Shown: piece after piece, positions 49,621 through 61,997 of the stretch
How the letters are laid out: each line of letters opens with the position of its first letter
Position numbering within the stretch: position 1 is the first letter of the stretch
Assembly: GCA_012295275.1 (NCBI GenBank)
Contig: CM022672.1
Span: forward strand, 25,865,930-25,929,929
Length of the DNA: 64,000 nt
Direction: 5' to 3'
DNA from: Chrysomallon squamiferum
Lineage: Eukaryota; Mollusca; Gastropoda; Neomphalida; Peltospiridae
Made by a program: the position numbers and the translations under genes
Notes under the pieces: generated by a model
The model's input: only the letters and a program-made list of their open reading frames with translations
The model's database searches: none
What the model was told of the DNA's origin: nothing

Positions 49621-51690
49621 AACACATGGTTCTTATTTTTTAGCTGTATTTTCACTTTGACAGTGTCGCAGGTCACACACTCAGGTTTTATCTTGTTAAT
49701 TGGTCCAAATTTAACATGAAACCAGAGATACACTATCTGTTGTAATAAAAAAGAAAAACAATTAAATATCAGGTTTCTACACAAGAGAAGTTCGTTACTG
49801 AATTCTCAAAATAAATATAATCTTTTCTTAATCAGCAGTGAAAAAAGAAATAACAGGCTTTTTATTTTTTATTTGTACATGTATTTTGCATGTTTGTACA
49901 TGTATTTTGAATGTTTGTGTTGAAAAGATTAAATTTTTTGTGTGTGAGCTGCTTTGATCTTGATATTACATAAAATATATTATTTCACTGACACAAAAAG
50001 ATAAAGTTTAGAGAGAATAAATTTCATGGTTCTGACAAAAATTAATAACCATGAACATTGCTAGTAAATAATTATTTACATTTATAAAAAAAAGCAAGAA
50101 AATGCAGTAATACTAGACAAGTTTATTTAGCATCTCAACATGCTGATATTTCATCTGAATCATTTCATTTCTAATCATACCACTAGAGAAGAAACCTGAA
50201 CATTATAACCATGGGCTACTCTTTTTAATTAGCAACTGAGATTCCTTTGCCATAGTAAAGAACATAATTATCATGACCTCTGATCATACACAATCAAAAA
50301 GGCTATGGCTGGTATGGGAAAAAAACCTGTACAATATACTGATAAGAATTGATCCAACAAAACCCTGTTCACCAGTCTATTTTCCATTGGCATTAGTTCA
50401 AGTCAGCACTCAATTCACTAAACTGTTTACAAGTATGTCTGTATCATTGTTACCACCTTTCATTTCAGACAAGTCACAAAGATCTGAAGAAGAGAAGAAG
50501 GGTTTAAGAATTACAGTAAATGTGGGAAATAGAAAGGTGATTACTGTGATATATGGTATATCTGTATATATCTGTACTTATCAGTATGTGCATACATATC
50601 AGTATAAACAATAAACCACACACATACACACATAGTTCATGCAGGTCTGTAGGCACACATACACACACAGTTATACAAACACATACAGATTATACATCAA
50701 AATATATAGGTATATAAGCTAATATATTTTCACACACACACAAAAGCATAAGAACTAAACATAGACACATATACTTATTCAGTACATGGGTATACATATC
50801 TATACATACAGACAGGTACACAATATATACACAGACACATATGTAGAAACATACCTAGACACATCTTTCACAGATACATACACATGTTCTTTATGAAACA
50901 GACAGAGACACACATTAAATACCTGTACTTACACACCTTGGTGACTTTATAAACAAGCTGAGCCTGTGATGTACTTCACTATTTCCTGTATTAACCTGAA
51001 CACACAGAGCTATCTCTGTCACAGCACATCTTACACTGATGGTCTACATTTATGTGTTAAGCAACTCGTCACTAATACTGCTTCAGGCTTTCTTAGCTCA
51101 GACAGATTTCATGTAGATATGTGCTTTATCTCTTAAAGAAAATCACATGCAGAATACAGCTATTACATATATATCTGACTGGTGTATGTTAAATATACTA
51201 ATACACTTACTCACACAGGCACAAACACTCACACAAACATACACAAACACTCACACATGTACAGAAGCACACACTAACACACAGACACTATGTTTCTTTT
51301 ATTTAACATAGTTTAACATGAGAATACTCTGTATATGTTACTGTAACAATAAGTGTTAGAAAATAAAAATAAAAGGTTTTCTTTGAAACATATATAATTA
51401 TATCTCTATATAATTCCCACAGATTGTGATGGAAAATAGTGACACAGATATACTTGTAGCTGTTCTATCTACCTATCTATCTGTCTGTCTATCTATCCGT
51501 ATAACTACAGTCTGCAATTAAACTGTCATATTAACAAAAGCCAGAGTTTTTCATTTCACAAAGTACACAAGATACATATTTGGATGCATCTTCAAACAGA
51601 ATGTGAACAAAAACTGAATCCCACTCTAGAGTAAATGACTTTATGGAAGACACAAATAAAACATTAGATGTTTTGTTAAAGTTTGAAGTC
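49621..51690. other. Non-coding DNA, AC-rich stretches, no gene recognised
   Basis: A 113-codon plus-strand open frame (50273-50614) shows no recognisable domain. ACACATAC-type low-complexity sequence spans about 50610-50910 and 51210-51290, and CTAT/CTGT repeats lie at about 51464-51500. Confidence 0.35.
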
Positions 51691-51691
51691 A

Positions 51692-51885
51692 GATGTTGTG
51701 TTAAAATAAAACAGTACAGAGATGTTGTGTTAAAATAAAACAGTACAGGGATGTTGTGTTAAAATAAAACAGTACAGAGATGTTGTGTTAAAATAAAACA
51801 GTACAGAGATGTTGTGTTAAAATAAAACAGTACAGGGATGTTGTGTTAATATAAAACAGTACAGAGATGTTGTGTTAAAATTACT
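51692..51885. repeat. 29-bp minisatellite, 7 copies
   Basis: Units start GATGTTGTGTTAAAATAAAA at 51692 and every 29 bp to 51866, nearly identical, differing mostly by one A/G at the unit end. Confidence 0.95.
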
Positions 51886-51889
51886 TTAG

Positions 51890-52268
51890 TGATGAGATGT
51901 TACGTTACAGTGATGAGCTGAAAAAACAGTTCTCTGTGATGCAGCTGAGATGTCATGTTACAGTGATGAGCTGTAAAAAACATGATGGTGACAGTTCTCT
52001 GTGATGCAGCTGAAATGTCATGTTACAGTGATGAGCTGTAAAAAACATGGTGGTGACAGTTCTCTGTGATGCAGCTGAGATGTCACTTTACAGTGATGAG
52101 CTGTAAAAAACAGTTCTCTGTGATGCAGCTGAGATGTCATGTTACAGTGATGAGCTGTAAAAAACATGATGGTGACAGTTCTCTGTGATGCAGCTGAGAT
52201 GTCATGTTACAGTGATGAGCTGTAAAAAACATGATGGTGACAGTTCTCTGTGATGCAGCTGAGATGTG
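51890..52268. repeat. 65/53-bp minisatellite, 6 copies
   Basis: The unit TTACAGTGATGAGCTGTAAA...GTTCTCTGTGATGCAGCTGA occurs in a 65-bp form carrying ATGATGGTGAC and a 53-bp form lacking it. The two forms are interspersed, which points to unequal exchange. Each unit holds one CAGCTG E-box. Confidence 0.93.
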
Positions 52269-53398
52269 AAAGGACAGAGTTGGGTCAGCCTGTCTGGTCA
52301 GTGCTGGAAGAAACACAACAAAGAGTTCTGGACAAACATCAATCACATGGTGACCTCTTGATACCAAAGGCATGCACACAAACAGGTGGATAAGCCCCTG
52401 ACAGGTGGGCTGTGGGTGGGTGGGTTTTCTGTGCATGCATTTCACTGGCAAGGATATCGTGAATGCCAGATCTAGTCAAGTGTGTGTTATTAATTTGTAT
52501 TGTGTCTGTATGTATTGGTGTGTGTGGGTGAGAAAAATATTTTGTGTTTGTATCAATATTTTTGTTTGTATGAGTGATTGAGTGAGTATGTGAATATTTG
52601 TGTGTGTGAATATGTGTATATGAATGTAAGTAAGTAGTATGTATATATGTAGGTAGTATATATGCATGCATATATTTAAATATTTATATGCGAGTCTGTG
52701 TATACCTGTCAGAACATAGGCATGTGTGTATGTATGTCAGTGTGTAAATATGTTTTGATTTATATATGGTATGTATGTACATGTGGTTTTGTTTATTTCT
52801 GTACTTGATTTCTGTGTTGTGTACATACCAACATCTGTGTTTGATCTCTTAAAGCATAGGTGAACACAAACAGTGTTGATAAACAGATCAGCATGAAATA
52901 ACATATTAATAACAGGAATCAGGAGTCTTAATCACTTTCACATTCTGACTTGTCCCCTCAGCAAGTTCTCAAAGAAGCAAATGATGTAATTTATTAATAA
53001 TAACACAGTTCAAATGTGTGCATAATGAACTTGGTTTATGGTGTTATACAAGTACATCACACAACACATTCCTGTCTATTCCTGTACAGGTAATGTTTTG
53101 GAGAGTGGAGGAGAGTACAGGTGAGTACAGGTGTTGTAAACACAGTGGATCACACGAGTTTTAAAATAGAAAACACAGATGCCATTCACCTGACCTGACA
53201 ACCTGGAATTCTGGCCCTCATCCAAGTGTACAAGTCTCTTGTTGTTATAACATATATTCATGATTTTTATTTTATTTTATTATTGTGTTAAACAGCACAT
53301 ATAAATACAAAATCACATTTTGTTATGTATTTTCATGTGTCAATCATTATATTATTATTATTTTAATTACCCAAACCATCAGGTTATTCAATTTACAT

Positions 53399-53442
<44 letters not shown>

Positions 53443-53624
53443 CCCAGAGATAATATAAAATTACAAATTTATTCATGGATAATACCTTCATGATGAATAA
53501 ATATATAAATTAAAAAAATTAAATTCTATTTAAAGTATCATGATTTTAGACTATCAAATAATTACAAGCTTAATGTATTAACACATTCATTACTCTTACT
53601 TTAAAATAAGAAATATAAACACAC

Positions 53625-53671
<47 letters not shown>

Positions 53672-54340
53672 TTTTTTACCCCACAGCCACCTTAAAATAT
53701 GCCAAGCTCCTCCCCCATGTTGACAAATGGCCACCTTTAACAATGGCTGCATTATAAGATGTGACGATTTTAATTCAGAAATATGTTACTTGTTTTAAAC
53801 AGCAGATACAGTATCAAGCCAATGCACTGTTATGCCTGTTCATGCATTAACTGAATGTATGATCAAGTTTGTTACTCACAGATAAAAAACAGTGTGGATG
53901 ATTACAGACCATTGTCTCACTCTACTCATGACTGATAAATCTTTCACTGAAGATAAAGTTAACAAAATCACTAAGATTAAGTGTAGTTGTAGAATCTCAA
54001 TACTTGATATTTACTTTAGTATTTTATAATTTTCCTTTTAAACCAATGTTTAACATTTGCCCCATGAACTAGTATTTCATTTTTTAATGTTAGATATATT
54101 TAACACCTATATTGATATTTCATATTACAGGGAGAGCATATAAAAAATAAATCCATTACAGATAGTCAACATATAAAAGTAATGTGTGTGAAGAAAACAA
54201 TACAGGTTTTGTCTCTGATTTATCATTGTTATATTGCAAAAATAAAGATTAAATGTTTAATAGAAAATTGTTAAGTTACAATACAATACTAACAATTGTT
54301 ACATATTCAACATTTCAGTTTTTATATGTGATTGTGCTCT
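52269..54340. other. Non-coding DNA with TG-rich and AC-rich repeats
   Basis: TGTGTATG-type sequence at about 52480-52790, and (AC)n at 53401-53440 and about 53628-53669. No gene recognised. Confidence 0.4.
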
Positions 54341-54399
54341 AACTCCATAACCTGGTCTTATCAATTAGCAGCAAAATATCTCTTATATGCACCTTCCCA

Positions 54400-54515
54400 G
54401 GGACTACAGAGTATAAATTGTATACACTAGCAATGGAGCACTGGCTGGAACAATATAAAACACCCAGGAAACATTAGGAAGATTTGAACCTGTGTCCTGT
54501 CTGGTATATACGTCT
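54400..54515 (-). mobile_element. SINE-like fragment with a B-box
   Basis: On the minus strand GGTTCAAATC (plus GATTTGAACC, 54481-54490) matches the RNA polymerase III B-box consensus. GGAGCACTGGCTGGAAC at about 54434 is shared with 35443. I see no A-box; the tRNA-like head appears replaced by the TG-rich repeat at 54515. A tRNA-derived SINE remnant is the best reading. Confidence 0.4.
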
Positions 54516-54735
54516 GGTTTGTGTGTGTGTGGTTTGTGTTATTGGTTTTTATGTCTGGTTTATGTGTCTGGTTTGTATAACAGTTTTGTATGTCTGGTTC
54601 ATCTGACTGGTTATGTGTCTGATTTGTGTGTTTAGTTTGTATGTCAAGTTTGTGTGCTTGGATTGTATGTCTGGTTTCTGTGACTAGTTTATGTGTCTGG
54701 TTTCTGTGTCTGGTTTTTGTGTGTGGTTAGTGCTG
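54510..54735. repeat. Short tandem repeat of TGTCTGGTTTGTG type
   Basis: About 15 degenerate copies of TCTGGTTTGTGTG with a variable period near 14-16 bp. Confidence 0.85.
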
Positions 54736-54892
54736 AGATGCTCTGTGCCTGCATGAAGTCAAGTCAAACAGCATATTACATGCAGATGACAAACAGCTGG
54801 AGACAGACTGTGTAACATTACATCACTCACTCAACTACACTGTGTTCACTACAGCAACTATAAACTGTTCTTTTTACTTCTGTACACTGCAC

Positions 54893-55200
54893 ATAAATAA
54901 ATAAATAAATAAATAAATAAAATAAATTCATAAAATAATTCATAAATAGTAAAATAAATTAAATAAATTAATACATGAAAGATAAAATAAATTAATAAAT
55001 AAATACATAAATAATAAATAAATAAATAAATATAAATACAAAAATAAATCATTAAAATAATTAAATAAATTCAAAAAATAATTCATAAATAATAAAATAA
55101 ATAAAATAAATTAATACATGAAAGATAAAATAAAATAAACAAGATAAATAATAAATAAATACATAAACAAATAAATAAATAAATAAAACAAAATAATTAA
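54893..55200. repeat. (AAAT)n tract with a duplicated internal segment
   Basis: AAAT-based simple sequence. A segment containing TTCATAAATA, AATTAATACATGAAAGATAA occurs twice (about 54940-54990 and 55080-55130), showing duplication inside the microsatellite. Confidence 0.9.
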
Positions 55201-55254
55201 TTATAAAGTTAAAATTTCTAACATTAATACTGCATATTCACGTGTAAATCTGCA

Positions 55255-55388
55255 AGTGTGTGTGTCTGTGTGTGTGTGTCTGTGTGTGTGTGTGCGTCTG
55301 TGTGTGTCTGTGTGTATGTGTGTGTGTGTGCGTCTGTGTCTCTGTGTGTCTGTGTGTGTGTGTCTGTGTGTGTGTCTGTGTGTGTGAC
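55255..55388. repeat. (TG)n/(TGTC)n microsatellite
   Basis: TG units with regular CTGTG and GCGTC interruptions. The minus-strand ORF is a Thr-His-Arg repeat translation. Confidence 0.95.
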
Positions 55389-55627
55389 AGTTAACAAATC
55401 CAGTTTTCAAATTAAGCTACCACCTCAGTTTTAAAAGAACAGTTGACATGTGGATGTGAAAAGCTAAGTGAACATGTGTGTTATATTGATTCACCACAGG
55501 AATCAATTCGTTCTGTAGTTTTCATTTACAACAAAAGAGACAGGGATATGAATTTTCATTTTCAAATATGCTCCATCTGTGACAAATAAACCTAAATACA
55601 CATACACACAGACAGACACATTTACAT

Positions 55628-55697
55628 ACACACATATAAACACACACACACACACATACATACATACATACATACATACATACATACATACATACAT
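55628..55697. repeat. (AC)n(CATA)n microsatellite
   Basis: AC units followed by about 12 CATA units. Confidence 0.95.
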
Positions 55698-55819
55698 GTG
55701 TTTAATTGTATAGTTACATATAATCAAATGTTTTTTTTTTTTATGTTTTAATCTTAAATTATATTTTTATTATTATGTTTTTAATTCAGTTCACAGGATT
55801 TAATGAGTATGTAATAAAG

Positions 55820-56570
55820 TTTTTATCAGTAATCTAGAACTGAAACTCAAATCTCATTAGCGAACTGTTTTACAGTAGTCTAATAAACAAGCACTGAAAC
55901 ATACAGCAGATATATTTAGCACTGACTTATAAACAGCTACAGTATCAGGATAAAAAACAGGAATAAATCTTACATTTCATTTCAGTGTGTTTAAAACTTT
56001 AATTTATATGTAAATAAGATGTGGCATGTGTGGACTGTGGTTAAAGGAGGCAGAGGGTGGATTTGGTTGATTTTTATTTACTCATACATTTCTTCTTGCT
56101 TTGCCAAAATTCCCCCCCCCCGTGTTGGCTGAGATTGAGGAGTGGGGGGGGCAGTTGTCCCCTGTGTCCCTTGAATCATTCACCTATGAGTAATATTTTT
56201 CATATTGTAGGCAGATCTTTTGATCTTATGTAATTGTTAAATATGATGTCAGGCATTGAAATTTAATTATTTATTTATTTATTTATTTGATATCACTGCC
56301 ATAAAAATTATATATATATACTTGTTTATTAGATGACTGAAATATTTGGCATTCAAGGTTTCAGTTTCAGTTCTAGATTACTGATAAAAATATAAATTTT
56401 AAATTAGTTTTTAGTGAAACCTGATAGGCCATAAGTTAAAATAAAAAAAAAAATATTAATAAAAAAACAGAACAAAAAAGAACTAAAAGTAATGTAATAT
56501 TAAGAAAATTTATGAATGGATTCTCTGTTTCTCCAAAGAGTGATTCAATAAAAATTATGATATTTCTGTC
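55820..56570. repeat. Dispersed repeat: inverted pair (copies 1 and 2 of 3)
   Basis: A 27-nt block is identical at 56364-56390 (plus), 55820-55846 (minus) and 62476-62502 (plus). Copies at 56245-56510 and 62315-62600 share further blocks, including GTGAAACCTGATAGG. The first two copies face each other about 0.5 kb apart, so this may be a foldback element. No coding content. Confidence 0.7.
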
Positions 56571-56769
56571 TGGGTGTCCATTCATCCGACACTGTAACAG
56601 CGAGGAATGTTTAGTTTCTCAGAAACACAGCTGCAGAGATAACAGTGCAGACAGATTTCATGAAGAATAAATTTCCAATCACTGTTTTTAAAAGCAGACA
56701 TTAAAAGCTTTAAGAGTTCTGTCAACAAGATTAATCTGAATCAAAGTCATAAAAAGACAACAGGCTTAC

Positions 56770-56920
56770 CTTAACAGTTTTTAACCCAAAACTTCCAGAT
56801 CTTGTTGATGTAGTTTAGAAGTTTGTCCAGTCAGGAGAAATAAAAAAGGTAATCCAGAAAGTTTAAAGTTGTCCTTCTTTACTCTTGTACCATCCTGGCC
56901 AGTTTGCCTTCGCACACAAT
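56770..56920 (-). other. Candidate non-coding first exon (upstream of the LZTS-like gene)
   Basis: On the minus strand a strong donor TTAAG|GTAAGC ends at 56770. Upstream lies the GC-richest non-repetitive stretch nearby, with a TATTATAC box (about 56947-56955) and an inverted CCAAT (56968-56972) at promoter-like spacing. The transcription start is only inferred. Splicing to 33769 would give a 23-kb first intron. Confidence 0.25.
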
Positions 56921-56939
56921 GGCTGTGACCCAGATAACC

Positions 56940-56985
56940 CCGGGCAGTATAATACCAACAATCTCAGCCAATCCAAGAGCCCAGA
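56940..56985 (-). promoter_or_regulatory. Candidate promoter: CCAAT plus TATA-like box
   Basis: Reading the minus strand: GGATTGGCTGAGATTG, then GGTATTATACTGCCCGGGG, then the candidate exon. Order and spacing fit a polymerase II promoter firing toward the LZTS-like gene. No transcript evidence is available. Confidence 0.2.
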
Positions 56986-57459
56986 CTTATGACTTGGGAC
57001 AGACTATTTCACCAAACAGGGGTGGAAGGTGAACTGATTTAAAAATAACAAAGTGGTATTTTGAGAAGCTTGTTTAATCTGCAAAATATGCTTCACACTG
57101 CACAATCTTTATTCCTTTAAAAATTTTTTTTTTTTTTTTTAAAGAATTTAAAAAAAAAAGAAGTAGAAAGCAAATTTTAAAAAGAGTTTGATATAAAAAT
57201 TTCAAATGATTTGTAACTGATGAAAGGTCTGGTAGTTAAATATTTGCATTGCGACTAGAAGAACAGTATAAACAGACATAATTCTAAAACAAACTGGGAA
57301 CATTTTAAACTTTTCTTCTTTACGTAAGAAATCAATTTGTCTATGGCTAACTCATCAAGGTCACCTGACCTAAACCTGCAGTGTGTACAGCAACTCTTCA
57401 AACAATCTCTAGTGTTTCTCTTTTCTAATCCCAGCAATATCCAAACACTGGTCTAAACA

Positions 57460-57948
57460 ATATCAATAATGATGATGACAACGATGATGGTAGAGATGTT
57501 AATGATGATTATAACCATATAACAATAATAACAATAATAACAACAGCAATAATTAAATTCAATAAATTAATGAATAGTATGTGAAATATAACAGTTCTTG
57601 ATAAGAATGAAAAAAAAAAATAATAATAAAGACATGAACAACAGTAACAACAACAAAAATAATAATTACCATAATTATAATACTGATGATAATAATAATG
57701 GTAACAGTGATAATAATGATGATAGTAATGATAGTAATGATGATGATGATGATGATGATAACAATGATAATAATTATAATTATAATATCTATAATAATAA
57801 TAATAGCAATAATAACAACAGCAGCAGCAACAACAACAACAACTAATGTTGTTCTTGATACACTAATAATATTATCAATGATACAACATAAAATTAATTT
57901 TGAATTATCCGATGAATTACAACTATCGTTAAATAACAAAACTGAGAT

Positions 57949-57982
<34 letters not shown>

Positions 57983-57990
57983 CTGATGTT
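57460..57990. repeat. AAT/GAT/CAA trinucleotide-repeat region
   Basis: (GAT)n at about 57738-57760, (AAT) runs throughout, (CAA) at about 57826-57842 and a pure (CAA)n of about 12 units at 57949-57982. The open frames on both strands (poly-Asn/Asp, poly-Ile, poly-Gln) are repeat translations. Confidence 0.93.
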
Positions 57991-58314
57991 GTTCTTGATA
58001 TTGTGCTATTACTGTTATTATTAATGGGACAACATAAAAATTAATTTAGAACTGTGTTAAAACTATCATATTTCAAACTGAGATAAATAAACTGAGAAAT
58101 GAGATAAAAGTATTAATGTCAGCCGTAGACTTATCAATGACTTGGAAGTGAGTTATGGGTGGAAAACACATAAAATAAGTGGTTTATGAGTGTCACAGTG
58201 CATGTGTCTGAAGTGTGTGTGGCAAAATGTGAGAATGCTGTGTGTATCTGTGTGCCAGTTGGAAGCCTGGGAACTGAGAATAGGTCTATGTAATTGAGTA
58301 ACAATGTATGTGTA

Positions 58315-58685
58315 CATTGGTCAGTGTCTGTGTGTATATGTGTGTGTATGCATTTGTGTGTGTGTTTCTGTGTGTGTATGCATGTGTGTGTGTGTTTCTG
58401 TGTGTATGTGTGTATGTGTGTGTATGTGTTTATGTATGTATATATGTATGTGTGGATATATGTATGTATGTGTGTGTTTGTGTGTGTGTTTACATGTATG
58501 TGTATGTATGTATATAGGTATGTGTATATGTGTGTACATGTGTGTGTGTATGTGTATGTATATATGTGTTTATGAATCTGTATATTTGTATCTGTATATA
58601 TATATACACTGATACACACACACACACATACATACATATAATTACACCCACACACACACACAAACACACACACACCTATACAAAT
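58315..58685. repeat. TGTGTATG-rich simple sequence passing into (AC)n
   Basis: Interrupted TG/TATG repeats to about 58600, then AC repeats to 58672. The switch of strand bias makes a loose inverted repeat. The 224-codon minus-strand ORF (58134-58808) is almost all Thr-His/Ile-His repeat translation. Confidence 0.93.
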
Positions 58686-58689
58686 ATGA

Positions 58690-58911
58690 TATATATAAAT
58701 AAATACATAAACTTGTATTAAAATAATTCTAATAACAAAATGTAATATAAAGAAGTTAATTTGTACAAAATAAAAAAGATTTAATTTTAAATGGCTAAAA
58801 TCATCCATGATTATTAATGCTACAGTCTGTGAAATATTTACATTAACTTGTCAAATATTGGATATTCTTTAATGAGGGACAATACGTCACCAAGACTGTA
58901 CATATAGCTAC

Positions 58912-58943
<32 letters not shown>

Positions 58944-59505
58944 GACAGATGTATGTGTGTTTATATATAAGTGCTACATGTAGGTAGGTAATAGAGGGCC
59001 AGACAGGTCAGGCTCAGTTCATACTGGAACTGTGAGAGAAGACTGGGACGTCTGATTTAAAACCACACAATCAGTGATTTACTGTGATGTCCCCACAAAC
59101 ACTCTTTAGTGTCTCTGTGTTAAAGTGACATCAACATTTTCATTTACTTCATATAGATTTATGTTGCAATAATGTCTTCTTTTTTTTAAGAAAATGAAAA
59201 ATAATGCTGACAGAAAATATGGTTAGAGAACTGTGATCCATCACACAGAATCATAAAAAACATATAATGCATACACAATAGAAAAACTGTCCTCCTTAAA
59301 GTTGTATTTTCTCTAACCCTGACTCCAAAACCAAGTGTTCATTCTAACCCTAATTATATCTCTAATCCAAACCTTGACTACAAACCCAGACATTACTTAA
59401 TCCCTTAAGTTTATTCAACCAATAGTTATAGGTCAACCCCGTAAAAAGAACAACAACAGTAATAACTACAATAACAATAAATAAATAAACAAACATTATT
59501 TAAAA

Positions 59506-59550
<45 letters not shown>

Positions 59551-60260
59551 TGAAGAAAATAGAAATAATAATAGTGAAAGTAATTTTAAAAACTTAATGA
59601 AAAATTTGCACCTAATACCATTTAAAAAAGATGTATTCAACAACATTTACTCAAATTTTCTTCTTTTAAATCTTCTTTAAATTAAATCAGAAAAAAAGAG
59701 TGAATTAATAAAAATAAAAAAGTAAAAATTGGACAATAAAAGACATTAAAAAGAAAAGAAAAAATCCCCAGAAAAAAGGAATTCCCTATTGTGAAACAGA
59801 TACGTGAAAGATTAAAAAAAAACCTAGGTATTTTTTCATGACTAAAATCAACAGCTCTGCACCATGCACTGTTTTGAATGATAAATCATTTTTATACAAC
59901 AGGAAAGAGGAAATCCCACTGCTTTAATCTGCTGGTCAGGTGAACACCATTGGCAACCTGATAAAAAGATCCGAGACATGAATTCAGGTGTAACTATAGA
60001 TGCAGGATATGTAAATAAATAAAACCTAAACACTGCAGGAGGAAACTGTTTTCCTTGAAAAGGAAAAACTACAAAAGCCTTTGAAAATAATATAAATAAA
60101 TGAATTGTGACAAGAAAGGAATATCATATAATAAACTGTGAAATATAATTGTGTATATTAATAATTATGTTTGCATATAAAAAAAAATCTTAATTTTTTT
60201 ATTAATTTCTACAGTTCCAATAAATATTAAATTATATAAAGAGTTGATTTTAAAAAATAT
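58690..60260. other. Non-coding DNA, no gene recognised
   Basis: (AC)n at 58911-58940, A tract plus (TA)n at about 59500-59551, and loose CTAACCCT-type repeats at 59313-59400. The rest is plain AT-rich sequence. Confidence 0.45.
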
Positions 60261-60264
60261 AATA

Positions 60265-60455
60265 AAATTTTAATAATAATAATAATAATAGTAATAATAA
60301 TAGTAATAATAATGACAATAACAACAATAATAATAATATTGCTGCTGTTGCTACTACTACTACTACTATTACTACTAATAATAACAATAACAACAATAAT
60401 AATACTAAAATAACAACAATAATAGTACTACTAATAACAAGAACATAATAATAAT
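60265..60455. repeat. AAT/ACT/AAC trinucleotide-repeat region
   Basis: (AAT)n, then (TAC/ACT)n at about 60350-60376, then AAC/AAT mixtures. Confidence 0.9.
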
Positions 60456-61589
60456 GGTTGAAATATGTTAAGCTGTCTATTTATTTATTTATTAGATTAG
60501 TTTCATCCATAAATATATGTTACATCTGTTATTACCAGTAATATTAAAATTACTGAGTGAATATTAAATATCCAGGATAGAACAACAGTTCTTCATAGAA
60601 TAGAGTGAGATCTGAGTAAGGTGTGGCTTAAATAAATACTGCTATTCATTCAAACATTCCTCCTACACTTTCCTTCTTTCTTTCTACATTTCTTCCTTCT
60701 TTACATTCTTGTGATGTGAATAAGCACAAAAAAATCTGACCATCTGTCTAAAAATTATTATCTGAATATTTTAAAAAATTTTTTTACCCAGCCCCTGAAA
60801 CCAACATGCAAATGAAAACCATCATGATGAATTACAAGTCAAAAAGAAGCATTAAAACAACAATACTAAAAATTCCTCCAGTGACCTTTGCTACAAACAT
60901 GACCTTGACCTTACAACTTGTGACTGTTTCAACGCAGGTGGTTTAGCATGAACCTTTTGTTGTTTTGTGTGAAAAGAGTCTTTAGTGAGAAGCCATTGAC
61001 AGAATTCTTTCCTCACTGAGATTCTTTTGTATAAAATAAGGCAGACAGCTTTTCAACGTGAAAAAATTAGAAAAGCAAGTAAAACTGAAGCTGGTATAAA
61101 ACAGCAGCAGGACTTGAAAAATCCTCAGGGATGATGAGTGGACACTTTGGTCCCAGGAGAGTTGTGTCTTGTCCATTGTCAACCATAAATACTTTAATTC
61201 ATTCAATCCTTTAATAGATTCTTTTCAGAATGAACAAAGACAACATGAAGAGTATCAAGGCAGAGTTAAATTATTAGTTTTTGGCTCTGGGTTCGATACT
61301 GAATATGAGGGGGAAAAAATACTGCACAGATTAATTTTCTGTAATTCTGTATTGAGTCTTCACATAGAATTTATTTTATTTTTAAGAGGAAGAGATTTGT
61401 TTTAGATTTACATACATGCCATTATCCTTGATGGAATAATTACTACATCTGATATTACTTGATGTGTGGGGAAATATCGGGATTAATAATATAATGTATA
61501 ATGAGCAACACGACACAGTGGGAGCATTCCCTTTTCTAAAATAATGGATATGATCCTTACTTAATCATACAACATACATCAATAATGGA

Positions 61590-61925
61590 GTTCTGGATGA
61601 GTCCCTAAGTCATACGATACACCATAGTGATAGTCCCTCCTATTTCTGCACCATGTTATGTAACTACAATGATAGTCCCTCCTATTTCTGCACCGTGTAA
61701 CAGACCCCCCTCCTTTTCTGCACCTTGTAACAGACTGGTTATTTCTGAAACATAACAGACTATAATGATAGTACCCCCTAGTTCTGCCCATGGTTACAGA
61801 AACATACTATATGATAGCACCCCCTAGTTCTGCCCCTGGTTACAGAAACACAATACAGTGATAGCAATCCCTAAGTCTGCCCCTTGTTCTAGAAACATAC
61901 TACAATGATAGTAGCTTCTGTTTCT
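61590..61925. repeat. Diverged tandem repeat, about 50-bp unit, about 6 copies
   Basis: ACAATGATAGTCCCTCCTAT or GATAGCACCCCCTAGTTC, TTCTGC(A/C)CC and GTTACAGAAACATAC recur in order with a period near 50 bp. C-rich compared with the surroundings. Confidence 0.85.
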
Positions 61926-61950
61926 TGAATAGTAATAAATTTTATCTCAC

Positions 61951-61997
61951 CTGGTTTCAGTTTTTCACTGTTGCAGTGTATTTCCATTCTAATTCAG
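61951..61997 (-). other. Orphan 47-nt exon with strong splice sites
   Basis: On the minus strand a long T tract and TTTGTTTCTTGCAG precede 61997, and CCAG|GTGAGA follows 61951. Both sites are close to consensus. The exon contains ATG GAA ATA..., opening 12 codons (MEIHCNSEKLKP) to the donor. If joined to the exon at 33769 it adds VIKK and stops before the LZTS-like start, so it would act as a uORF-bearing 5' UTR exon. It could instead belong to a gene extending past 64000. Confidence 0.4.

Noticed and set aside
57559-58024. Long frames rich in Ile, Asn/Asp or Gln
   Set aside because: Translations of trinucleotide microsatellites on either strand.
58134-58808. 224-residue minus-strand frame and overlapping shorter frames
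   Set aside because: TG/AC repeat translation (Thr-His, Cys-Val). Length is due to absence of stops in the repeat.
59313-59400. CTAACCCT-like repeats resembling telomeric sequence
   Set aside because: Irregular, only a few copies, with no TTAGGG periodicity.
61285-61302. GGGTTCGATACT, tRNA B-box-like
   Set aside because: No A-box or cloverleaf pairing at the right distance, so no tRNA gene is called.
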